Both the position numbers and the translations under genes were made by a program. The notes beneath the pieces are model-generated. The model was not told where the DNA came from. It saw only the letters and a program-made list of their open reading frames with translations, and made no database searches. 64,000 nt of DNA from Domibacillus indicus (lineage in GTDB: Bacteria > Bacillota > Bacilli > Bacillales > Domibacillaceae). Location of the stretch: assembly GCF_023715895.1 (NCBI RefSeq), contig NZ_JAMBOO010000005.1, positions 1 to 64,000 on the forward strand, given 5' to 3'. Position 1 is the stretch's first letter; each line of letters begins with the position of its first letter. Below, in pieces: positions 9,207-17,264 of this stretch.

Positions 9207-9343
9207 GATTATAAATAATTTTTATCAAAAAACAAAAAAATAATGTATTTCCTTTATCTCTTTCCTTGTATTACGCTGAATACAGAGCATATCTTACACG
9301 GCCTTTTAACTTGTAAGCGATTACTTTATGAGGAGGGATTTTT

Positions 9344-10660
9344 ATTCTTACACTACTCGGTATATCCATGGTGGTTGTGTTCACGTATTTGATTATGGCT
9401 AAACGTTTAACTCCGGTTGCAGCTCTTACTATTGTGCCTATCCTCTTTGCGGTGATCGGCGGGTTCGGTTCCAAACTCGGGGATATGATGATGGAGGGAT
9501 TGAAAACGGTTGCACCATCAGCCGCCCTGCTCCTATTCGCTATCCTGTTTTTCGGTGTTTTAATTGATGCGGGTTTGTTCGATCCTCTTATTCAGAAAAT
9601 GCTGAAGATTGTAAAAGGGGATCCGGTTAAAATCGCGATTGGAACCGCAGTGCTAGCACTGACAGTTGCACTGGATGGAGATGGGACAACGACTCATATG
9701 ATTACCATCTCAGCTATGTTTCCGCTTTATAAACGTTTAGGGATGAAGCCGCTTGTTCTGGCAACGATTTCCCTTCTTTCTTTAAGCATTATGAGCGGCA
9801 TGACACCATGGGGCGGCCCTGCCACAAGAGCCATTACCTCGTTAGGCCTTGATGCAGGAGACTTTTTCATTCCACTTCTTCCAACGATGTTTGGCGGAAT
9901 GGCTTGTGTGATCGGCATTGCTTTTCTTCTGGGCAAAAAGGAACGTGAACGTATTGGGGTCATTGAAATTGATCTTGCTGCGCAGAATCAAGCTTCTCTT
10001 TCAGAAGCAGCAGCAGCCTATGCGCTGCAGGAAGATATTAAGCGCCCGAAATTAGTGTGGGTAAACCTGCTGCTGGTTCTTTCGGTTATGGTGATCTTAG
10101 TGATGGGGCTTCTTCCGGTACCCGTACTGTTTTTAATTGGTTTTGTGCTTGCTTCCATGATCAATTATCCAAATTTAGAACAGCAAAAAGAACGGATGCT
10201 GTCACATGCCGGAAATGCTTTAACAGTAGTAACGCTCGTGTTTGCTGCAGGCATCTTCACTGGTATTTTTGAAGGAACCAAAATGGTCGATGCCATTGCC
10301 AATTCACTTGTAGCCATCATTCCTGAATCGTTAGGATCTTTCTTCCCGCTTGTTGTGGCGTTAACCAGCATGCCATTTACATTTGTACTGTCAAATGATG
10401 CTTACTATTTCGGTGTGCTGCCTATTTTAGCAGAAGCCGCATCCGCTTATGGAATCGATCCTGTTGAAGTAGCACGGGCTTCCGTTCTTGGCCAGCCGGT
10501 TCATTTTTTAAGCCCGCTTGTAGCTTCTACCCTTCTGCTAGTTGGCATGGTGAAAACCGACCTTGGAGAATTTCAGCGGTATGCGATAAAATGGTCCATT
10601 CTTTGTTCTCTCTTTGTCATTGTTGTTGCAGTGCTGACCGGAGCGATTTCCATTTTTTAA
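9344..10660 (+). CDS. CitMHS-family citrate/metal-citrate transporter, apparent AUU start
   Basis: Hydrophobic throughout, with CitMHS features: LIMAKRLTP near the N-terminus, LDGDGTTTHMI, and SGMTPWGGPATRA. Relatives import Mg- or Ca-citrate with protons. Start choice: a perfect AGGAGGG (9331-9337) is followed six bases later by ATT CTT ACA CTA CTC. Reading from that ATT gives xLTLLGISMVVVFTYLIM, which matches the family N-terminus (MLAILGFLM in B. subtilis CitM, from memory). The first in-frame ATG, at 9368, is 30 bases from the ribosome binding site and would remove part of helix 1. Product 438 residues from ATT, 430 from ATG. It is the likely uptake step for the PrpF-family enzyme. Confidence 0.85.
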   Translation: MLTLLGISMVVVFTYLIMAKRLTPVAALTIVPILFAVIGGFGSKLGDMMMEGLKTVAPSAALLLFAILFFGVLIDAGLFDPLIQKMLKIVKGDPVKIAIGTAVLALTVALDGDGTTTHMITISAMFPLYKRLGMKPLVLATISLLSLSIMSGMTPWGGPATRAITSLGLDAGDFFIPLLPTMFGGMACVIGIAFLLGKKERERIGVIEIDLAAQNQASLSEAAAAYALQEDIKRPKLVWVNLLLVLSVMVILVMGLLPVPVLFLIGFVLASMINYPNLEQQKERMLSHAGNALTVVTLVFAAGIFTGIFEGTKMVDAIANSLVAIIPESLGSFFPLVVALTSMPFTFVLSNDAYYFGVLPILAEAASAYGIDPVEVARASVLGQPVHFLSPLVASTLLLVGMVKTDLGEFQRYAIKWSILCSLFVIVVAVLTGAISIF

Positions 10661-10703
10661 TATACAATAAGGGCCGCTCATCCAGAGCGGCCCTTATTGT
10701 ATA
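10661..10703. terminator. 18-bp bidirectional hairpin overlapping the yyaC stop
   Basis: TATACAATAAGGGCCGCT (10661-10678) pairs perfectly with 10686-10703 across a seven-base loop. It begins right after the transporter stop codon and contains the last seven codons and the stop of yyaC. One hairpin thus serves both convergent genes. There is no long T tract, though both flanks are AT-rich. Confidence 0.8.
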
Positions 10704-11271
10704 TAATGACACGTACAATTGTTTTAGCGAGCTTCATCACCGTATGCAGGCGGGTATCATTTAAAAACTGCGCGGCTGGCAGTGGATCAAGGTAATTGAC
10801 AACTCCGGTCAGATGATAATCTCCTACCGCCGGGAGTACTTTTTTTAGCGCCTGACCCGGCAGAAGAGGCCCTTCTTTCAACAGAACCGCCCCTACCTGC
10901 TCTTTTTCTCCGAGCCCCGCATCGATACTAATGATCAACGGCTGCCCAAACCGTCTTTTTACGGCTTTTAATGTACTTTCTAAATTAAACGCATGAACGG
11001 GGTCTTCGAGTGTACCGTATATACAGTGAGAAATCCCTTCTTCTTTTAACATCGTTCCTACTAAGGGACCCAGCGCATCGCCAATCGACCGATCTGAACC
11101 AACACACAGGAAAATAATCTCTCTGCCTTCGTTCAATGACTGCAGAAGAAGATCGTTTAGGATATGAGACATTGCTTCAATCTCCTGGTCCATCGTTCGT
11201 GTATGATCATAAACAGCGCATAGCACTTTCTGCTTTACTTCTTTGTTCTTTTGACCTCCGAAAAATCCCAT
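10678..11271 (-). CDS. yyaC: YyaC-family spore protein (DUF1256)
   Basis: 197 residues. Contains the family blocks FLCVGSDRSIGDALGPLVG and YGTLEDPVHAFNLEST and a central SIDAGLG. These proteins resemble germination-protease/hydrogenase-maturation protease folds and are found in endospore formers. The start follows AAAGGGGGAAG. The last seven residues (YNKGRSG) are encoded inside the terminator stem. The gene is good evidence that the organism belongs to a sporulating lineage. Precise activity is unproven. Confidence 0.88.
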   Translation of the reverse strand: MGFFGGQKNKEVKQKVLCAVYDHTRTMDQEIEAMSHILNDLLLQSLNEGREIIFLCVGSDRSIGDALGPLVGTMLKEEGISHCIYGTLEDPVHAFNLESTLKAVKRRFGQPLIISIDAGLGEKEQVGAVLLKEGPLLPGQALKKVLPAVGDYHLTGVVNYLDPLPAAQFLNDTRLHTVMKLAKTIVRVIIYNKGRSG

Positions 11272-11385
11272 CGTCTTCCCCCTTTGTCTCCATTATAAAA
11301 CGCTTCGAGTCCAAAGGCACCTTCAAACCAGGCGCGTTATGCATTTAAAAACAAAAAACATTATATTCTCCTCTTCATATACATA

Positions 11386-11433
11386 TATATAAGTATACAT
11401 ATATTCTTGTATATAAGTATATACATATACATT
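11386..11433. repeat. AT-only 24-bp tandem direct repeat, two imperfect copies
   Basis: TATATAAGTATA occurs at 11386 and again at 11410, each followed by a near-identical pyrimidine/purine alternating stretch. It lies upstream of yyaC, about 115 bases from its start. It could be a bent or easily melted element; nothing more can be shown. Confidence 0.5.
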
Positions 11434-11508
11434 TACAATAATGAACACAAACATGAATAGATGTATTTGACACTCTTTGGACTTCGCTAAAAAGTTTAAA
11501 CAAGGAAC

Positions 11509-11533
11509 AAAAAAAGAGCTTTTATAAAAGCTC
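11509..11533 (-). terminator. Terminator of the YcxB-like gene
   Basis: Perfect 18-base palindrome GAGCTTTTATAAAAGCTC. On the minus strand it is followed by seven T. Confidence 0.85.
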
Positions 11534-11542
11534 CCTTCTTGC

Positions 11543-12064
11543 TTAGATAAGATTCACGCTTTTCACTAATGTCTTAAATTCTTCTCGTCTGTCCTCATTT
11601 TCAAAGGATCGTTTTGGAACAATGTAAGCCTCCACTATGCTGGTAAAAAGAAAAAAATATGCTTCATCTTCGTCCACTCGTTCAATATCAGCCCAGTTCG
11701 CTTTTTTCTCGCCTGCACGGTTTTTCTCGGTAAAACCTTTTCTATCCATTACAAGCGTATGTAGTCCAAACATGTTATCATTTCTGCTCTCATTTAACAT
11801 TTTGTTTACATTTCTCTTTATATGCCCGTAAAAGTACTTAGGATACAAAATAACCCATAAGACTGAAGCAACTGCAAACGTAATGAAAAGCCCTGGCAGC
11901 CATTCTTCTGTCACCCAGGAAACAACCAGCGCAAACAGTAAAAAAAGAACAGGCCCCATCAAACGCTGCATGATTAAAGCACTTTTTATCGTTTCCGATT
12001 GCTTGGCAGCATGTATCTGGAAAGCCTGGTAATCCTCTTTTGTTAAATCGTATGTTAGTTCCAT
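11543..12064 (-). CDS. YcxB-like membrane protein
   Basis: 173 residues. Two adjacent membrane helices at about residues 36-75 are followed by a cytoplasmic YcxB-like C-terminal domain (FTEKNRAGEKKANWADIERVDED, then AYIVPKRSFEN). The family is widespread in Bacillus and has no established function. The start is supported by AAAGGGG ahead of the ATG. It is a single gene with its own terminator. Confidence 0.8.
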   Translation of the reverse strand: MELTYDLTKEDYQAFQIHAAKQSETIKSALIMQRLMGPVLFLLFALVVSWVTEEWLPGLFITFAVASVLWVILYPKYFYGHIKRNVNKMLNESRNDNMFGLHTLVMDRKGFTEKNRAGEKKANWADIERVDEDEAYFFLFTSIVEAYIVPKRSFENEDRREEFKTLVKSVNLI

Positions 12065-12335
12065 TCTTGTCCCCTTTTTACCATCTCTGTTAGAAAGCTA
12101 TGCTTAGTATGTTAAATAAAATATTGTTTAGCTCGTCTTTCCTCTATCTTTATCGCATAAACAATGACCGATTTATTCTAACACGGTCAAGCCAACTTTC
12201 CTAAAATCTTTTAAGCAGATTGTGATAAACCTATTCCTAACCGCTTTGTATATTTGATGGCTAGTCTCAATATGTTACTTATTTAACGCGATAAAGCTTG
12301 AAAGGATCAAAACAGCAAAGCGGTTATGCAGTTCA

Positions 12336-12364
12336 TTGCATGAAAATGAATTTGTCTCTATAAT
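12336..12364 (+). promoter_or_regulatory. Sigma-A promoter of the YitT gene
   Basis: TTGCAT (12336-12341), 17-base spacer, TATAAT (12359-12364), about 28 bases upstream of the start codon. It lies in the 327-base gap after the divergent YcxB-like gene. Confidence 0.75.
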
Positions 12365-12391
12365 GACCGAAGTGAAAGGAGACGAATTACG

Positions 12392-13270
12392 TTGTATCAA
12401 GTTAAGCAATATTCATTTTTAGTATTAGGTACCTTTATCATTGCAGTATGTTTTAATTTACTGCAAAGTCCGAACCAGATTGCTTCTGGCGGATTAACTG
12501 GTGCATCTCTTGTTTTAGGTGATGTATTTCATATTTCTTCAGCTATCATTCTATGGGCAGCCACACTGATGCTGCTAATTGGCGGCAGCTGTTTTCTAGG
12601 CCTCCATACCATTTTAAAAAATATCATTGGTTCTCTTTTAATTCCTTTTTTCGTTTATGTTACAAAAGAAATCCCTCCACTTACACATGATCCGCTGCTT
12701 GCCGCTATCTACGGTGGATTAGGGGTAGGACTTGGCTTGGCCGTTGTGTTCCGGGCAGAAGGAAATACGGGCGGATTTACCCTGATTGCGCAAATTCTGA
12801 ATAAGAAAAAAGCAATCAAACACAGCACATCTATTATGGTGATGGATGCAGCGGTTATGATTGCAGGAGGCATCGTTTTTTCTCCGGAGAAAGCATTGTA
12901 CGCATTAGTCGGCGCATTTATCACCCGGTTAACCATGGATTATGCAGTGCGGGTTCAACAGAAAAACTCTAAAGTGGCGTACATTATTTCTTCAGTGGAA
13001 TTTGAAAAGCAGATCAGTGAATCTATTTTAACGGAACTGGATCGAGGATTAACGAAGCTCTCTGGATCAGGAGGATACACCAATAGTGAAAGAATCGTGA
13101 TGGTGACGGTGCTGGCTCCGTCAAAGATTACGACATTAAGAGCTTTGGTTCAAGATATTGATCCGCATGCTTTTATTATTTTATGTGAGGCGACGGAAGT
13201 ATTCGGTGAAGGATTTACCCAGCCGGTTTCTCCTCCTCCCAAGAAGCTTGTTTCTTCCAATGCCATTTAA
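12392..13270 (+). CDS. YitT family membrane protein (YitT + DUF2179)
   Basis: 292 residues. Five to six membrane helices occupy residues 8-185, with the family phrase NQIASGGLTGASL and FRAEGNTGGFTLIAQIL. A cytoplasmic DUF2179 domain follows from about residue 200 (SGSGGYTNSERIVMVTV, DPHAFIILCEATEVFGEGF). The start codon is TTG, ten bases after AAAGGAG; no better start exists. Family function is unsettled. Confidence 0.9.
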   Translation: MYQVKQYSFLVLGTFIIAVCFNLLQSPNQIASGGLTGASLVLGDVFHISSAIILWAATLMLLIGGSCFLGLHTILKNIIGSLLIPFFVYVTKEIPPLTHDPLLAAIYGGLGVGLGLAVVFRAEGNTGGFTLIAQILNKKKAIKHSTSIMVMDAAVMIAGGIVFSPEKALYALVGAFITRLTMDYAVRVQQKNSKVAYIISSVEFEKQISESILTELDRGLTKLSGSGGYTNSERIVMVTVLAPSKITTLRALVQDIDPHAFIILCEATEVFGEGFTQPVSPPPKKLVSSNAI

Positions 13271-13348
13271 CTAACTACCTGCGCATGCTTCCTTCCTCTC
13301 TCCTGCTTAAATAAAGCAGGTTACGGCAAAAACGTGGTTGATCGTTAT

Positions 13349-13373
13349 GTTAGTTTGAATACTAAACGGGTAA
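13349..13373 (+). promoter_or_regulatory. Possible sigma-B-type promoter for the SDR pseudogene
   Basis: GTTAGT (13349-13354), 13-base spacer, GGGTAA (13368-13373). The -10 is one base off the GGGTAT consensus; the -35 is weaker. General-stress control of such SDR genes is known in Bacillus. Confidence 0.35.
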
Positions 13374-13414
13374 CGAAAACTATTGATGTCTGAACACATA
13401 GGGAGGAATGGAAT

Positions 13415-14306
13415 ATGGCAGATAAGAAATCTCGCGATGGATTAACGGTTGTTATAGCCGGCGCTTCGAGCGGACTTGGAAAAGGCACCGCACGCCGGCT
13501 TGCTTCCGAAGGAGCAAACCTTGTACTGGGTGCCCGCCGTGCGCAGCTGCTTGAAGAACTTGTGGAAGAATGCGGTCCAAACGCAGCCGCTGTTCAGATG
13601 GATATTGGAAAAGAAGAAGATGTGAAGAAACTGTTCGATACGGCTATGGAGAAGTTTGGCCGTATTGATGTGTGGATGAACATGGCCGGCGTCGGATTAA
13701 TTGGTCCTTATACGGAGCTTCCAACCAAGGATTTGCAGCAGATTGTGCAAACGAATATACTCGGCACTATGTATGGCAGCCACTTTGCTCTCCGCCAATT
13801 TAAAAAGCAAGAATCTGGCATACTGATTAACATGGGCTCCGTCGCAAGTAAAATCGCGTTTCCATACTACACAGCCTACACGGCGACGAAATATGCTGTA
13901 TCAGGCCTGAGTGCGGGGCTTTATCAGGAAATGGAGCTCGAAAACTACGAGGATATCCATGTATGCATGGGCGACCGATACGCCTTGGTTTGACCACGCT
14001 GGGAATTACTCCGGACATGAAGCGCAAATGAAGCCGATGGACGATGCCGAAAATGTAGTAGATGCCATTGTCGATTTACTTGATAACCCTCAGGAGAGCG
14101 TTGAAGTAGGCGTGAAAACAAAAGGGTCTTCGGTTTCGAGCAACTTAATACCTGGATTGACTGAAACCCTGAATGCCAAGTATTTAAATAAAGTGATACA
14201 GGACGCTCCTCCTGCCCCTCCAAGCTCAGGCTCCCTTCATAAACCGATGGAAAGTGGTACTGGCGTTTCAGCCGGCCTCAGGGAGCGAATAAAAAAAGAA
14301 CAATAA
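13415..14306 (+). pseudogene. Short-chain dehydrogenase/reductase broken by a frameshift
   Basis: The first frame (13415-13993) gives an intact Rossmann N-terminus (AGASSGLGKGTARRLA), the NMAGVG stretch and the catalytic YTAYTATKYAVSG. It then runs off after HVC into GDRYALV and stops. The rest of the enzyme continues in another frame from about 13964 (WATDTPWFDHAGNYSGHEAQ to 14306). Relatives have roughly VC-xVMP-WAxDTPW here, so about 11 bases (four codons minus one base) seem to be missing between TGC and ATGG near 13960-13967. Either the gene is dead or the assembly has an error. The start follows GGGAGGAA. Full-length relatives are about 300 residues. Confidence 0.8.
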
Positions 14307-14398
14307 AAGATTTGTTTATGCATGAGCATATATGTATTATCTTAAGCTCTCGTGAATGGGAAAAGAGAATGTCTTCTTCCTTTTTTAAACACAAAGAC

Positions 14399-14432
14399 GA
14401 AACCCCGCCTGCTTTATGCCGGCGGGGTTTTC
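14399..14432. terminator. Bidirectional terminator between SDR and glutaredoxin genes
   Basis: AACCCCGCC (14401-14409) pairs with GGCGGGGTT (14421-14429), with T-rich sequence on both sides. It serves the convergent genes. Confidence 0.8.
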
Positions 14433-14448
14433 TATTTCCATCTATTTG

Positions 14449-14691
14449 TTAACCATTTTTAGCACGATCGATAATTTCCTGCAATTCCGGTATAAAGCCT
14501 TTGATGGCCCGGTTCTCCCATACGGTCACTGGCACGCCTAAAAAGCCGAATTCCTCTACTTCCTGCTGGTATTTCTCACTGGCTCGGACGTCTCTTACTT
14601 CAAACGGCACTTTTTCTTCAGTCAGCACCCGTTTTACAAATTCGCACTCCACACAGTCATCCATTGAGTAGACGATTACTTGTTTCGTCAT
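14449..14691 (-). CDS. Glutaredoxin/NrdH-like thiol-disulfide protein
   Basis: 80 residues with a thioredoxin fold. The redox motif CVEC (in YSMDDCVECEFVKRVL) is at residues 13-16, and the cis-proline stretch FGFLGVPVTVWEN binds thiols in the family. It is close to Bacillus glutaredoxin-family proteins of NrdH size. The variant CVEC replaces the classic CPYC/CVQC. The start follows AAAGGAAG. Monocistronic; likely reduces cytosolic disulfides, with the partner unknown. Confidence 0.85.
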   Translation of the reverse strand: MTKQVIVYSMDDCVECEFVKRVLTEEKVPFEVRDVRASEKYQQEVEEFGFLGVPVTVWENRAIKGFIPELQEIIDRAKNG

Positions 14692-14932
14692 AGTCCGGCC
14701 GCTTCCTTTAGTTCATTCATACTTGCACATTTTTTCATTTTCTCTCTATCCCTCTATCTTCGGTGAATTTTCTTGTTGCTGTTATTTTATCATATATTAA
14801 TGAAGTATTTTTGACTGTGCTCTTTTAGCATTAAAAATGCTTCTTTAGCATAACGCTTATTGATTAAAAGGAATAATATTCCACTCTTTTTATTTTTCAT
14901 CAACCTATGACCGGCTTTTTACTTGAACAATT

Positions 14933-14965
14933 AAAAAAGAGCTTCTGCATTTCGCCGAAGCTCTT
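14933..14965 (-). terminator. Terminator of the secreted amidase gene
   Basis: AAGAGCTTC pairs with GAAGCTCTT across 11 bases and is followed on the minus strand by six T. It lies in the 433-base gap between the glutaredoxin and amidase genes. I see no gene in the rest of that gap. Confidence 0.8.
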
Positions 14966-15124
14966 TCATTAGCAAAACAGCCTCTGCTTTAACTTACAGC
15001 AAATTCAAGGCATTCTCATCCATTTTTCCGGTCCTTTCATTTAGTTATTGGCGCTGGATGCATTAAGCCACCCCGTTTTGCAGAGCGGCTTTTCACCTTT
15101 TGTACCTGTTTAAAAAAATATAAG

Positions 15125-16750
15125 TTACTTAAAAACGGGGGCAACACGCTCTTTCGAATGCTGTTCATAAGAATACGCAAGTTCAATTAATCGTGGCTCG
15201 CTATAGGCCATTGCGGAGAATGTGACGCCTACTGGCATGCCAGTATTTGTGTATCCAGCAGGAACCGTAATAGATGGGTATCCGGCTTTCGCTGGTAAAC
15301 TTGCCCCCCGGTTGTTGACAAATAAAAGTGCATCAAGATTGTTTTCTTTCATCACTTTATCGATTCCAAGTTCCCTTGAGTATTTAATGTCATCCGTACG
15401 CTGCTGTAAATAGGTCGGGTCATCAAGGCTGTCACTCAAGTTTTGTGAGCGTTCTAATATCGTTTGCCCATATTTCATTCTAACTTCCGGATCTTCTTCG
15501 TTAAATGCGATAATGTCTTCCAAAGTTTTAACCGGCACGGCATCTGACGTCTTTTTCAGATAATCATTTAAGTTGTGCTTAAACTCGTAATAAAGGACGT
15601 TAGACGTATAGTTGTGTCTTGGTATTGTCACTTCTTCAACAATAGCTCCCTGAGCTTTCATGACTTCAATGGCTTCTTCTATAACTCGCTTTTCTTCAAT
15701 ACGTGATGCTGATGTACCAGAAAGATAACTGTAATCAACGCCAATACGGGCACCTTTTAAGCCATTTAATTTCAAGTGTTTTGTGTAGTCGGTGAGCGCT
15801 TTTCCTTCGCTTGTTGCGGTAATAGGGTCTGTTGGGTCAACACCCGTTAATGTCCCTAATGTAATAGCTGCATCGGTAACCGTTCTAGCCATTGGACCGG
15901 CTGTGTCCTGGCTCATTGAAAGCGGGATAATTCCTGTACGGCTGATTAATCCAACAGTGGGCTTAATTCCAACAATGGAATTGGCACTGGAAGGACTAAG
16001 AATGGATCCTGATGTTTCAGTACCAATGGCGACCGTCGCAAAATTTGAGGCAATACTGGCACCAGAACCAGAACTGGAACCGCCTACACTTCCAGCAGCG
16101 AACGAATTCGGCCCATACGGATGCAAGACTTGCCCCCCAAGCCCGCTATATCCACTAGGAGCACCGCTTGTCATAAAATACGCCCACTCACTCATGTTCG
16201 CTTTTCCTAGAATAATAGCACCAGCATCACGTAGTTTTTTCGCCACCCATGAATCCTCACTAGCGTAATTATCTTTTAACGCAATGGCACCAGCAGTTGT
16301 TGGCATGTTGTCCTTTGTATCAATATTGTCTTTTAACAAAACAGGAACTCCAAATAATGGACCTTGTTTTCCTTTGCCGCGAAGCTTGTCCATTTCCGCT
16401 GCAATCTTTAAAGCGTCTGGATTAATCGTTAAAACAGAATTAATTTTCGGACCGTTCTTATCGTACGCTTCAATTCTATCTAAATACATTTGCACCAACT
16501 CAACCGAAGTAATCTGGTTTGATTGTAAAGCTTTTTGAATTTGTTCAATTGTCGCTTCTTCAATTTGGAAGGTGCCAACCCCTGTCGCTAATCCTGCTTG
16601 TGGGTTTTTCAACACATTTTCAACGGCTGTCGAGTTTTTAGAAATGGCTGATTCTGTACCGCTATTCGCGGAGCTTAATGTTGGAGCTGTTAAAATTGCA
16701 CTGCATAACGACAATGTAACGAACACTTTGGCATTTTTATTAAAATTCAT
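15125..16750 (-). CDS. Secreted amidase-signature family hydrolase
   Basis: 541 residues. N-terminal signal peptide (FNKNAKVFVTLSLCSAILTA) with probable cleavage after SSA near residue 30. Amidase domain from about residue 65. The Ser-cisSer-Lys triad is visible: Lys in GVPVLLKDNIDT, the cis-Ser in GGSSSGSGAS, and the nucleophile Ser in AIGTETSGSILSP. The enzyme hydrolyses an amide (or ester) outside the membrane; substrate unknown. An upstream ATG at 16777 would precede the ribosome binding site GGGAGG, so I use 16750. Single gene with its own terminator. Confidence 0.9.
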   Translation of the reverse strand: MNFNKNAKVFVTLSLCSAILTAPTLSSANSGTESAISKNSTAVENVLKNPQAGLATGVGTFQIEEATIEQIQKALQSNQITSVELVQMYLDRIEAYDKNGPKINSVLTINPDALKIAAEMDKLRGKGKQGPLFGVPVLLKDNIDTKDNMPTTAGAIALKDNYASEDSWVAKKLRDAGAIILGKANMSEWAYFMTSGAPSGYSGLGGQVLHPYGPNSFAAGSVGGSSSGSGASIASNFATVAIGTETSGSILSPSSANSIVGIKPTVGLISRTGIIPLSMSQDTAGPMARTVTDAAITLGTLTGVDPTDPITATSEGKALTDYTKHLKLNGLKGARIGVDYSYLSGTSASRIEEKRVIEEAIEVMKAQGAIVEEVTIPRHNYTSNVLYYEFKHNLNDYLKKTSDAVPVKTLEDIIAFNEEDPEVRMKYGQTILERSQNLSDSLDDPTYLQQRTDDIKYSRELGIDKVMKENNLDALLFVNNRGASLPAKAGYPSITVPAGYTNTGMPVGVTFSAMAYSEPRLIELAYSYEQHSKERVAPVFK

Positions 16751-17227
16751 TCGCTTTTCCTCCCAAATATGTATCATTCAACCCTAATAGTTTATTATTT
16801 TAATATTTTAAAAAAGGAAAACCATTAACCTGTTAGATTTTCTCACCCATAATGGTTGAATAGGTTCTTTTCACATACAATTTCAATGAATATATAGGAG
16901 ATAAGTTTGAGAATTGTCTTTAAAAAAGGATGGAATACTCGGTTCAGTTCACTTGCTTCTTTTTGCTGATTTCTGTTCTTCATATTCTATCGAATTACTT
17001 CCATTACTGCTTTCGCACTCATTTATTTTGATCAACCTCATGAATATCTGACCACCTACAAATATCAGAGAAGTTTTAATATTCGTATTTACTCACCATT
17101 TCTTATGGTAAAATTTAGAGGTGCTTTTTACAGTTTTCTAGGAGAGCTATCATCATGCTAAAGGCCAGCCAATATTCAATCATTGCTTGCCTCAAAGCCA
17201 TTTTTATACGAAAGGAAGGAATACATA
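16751..17227. other. Intergenic gap between amidase and Fsr-like genes
   Basis: About 480 AT-rich bases with the divergent promoters of the two flanking genes somewhere inside. I find no ORF with a ribosome binding site, no tRNA and no strong hairpin. Confidence 0.5.
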
Positions 17228-17264
17228 ATGCACACAGCGGCAAAACCACAGCAAGCCCGTCACC

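Noticed and set aside
13290-13325. CCTGCTT/AAGCAGG hairpin after the YitT gene as terminator
   Set aside because: Seven-base stem followed by TTACGG, with no T tract.
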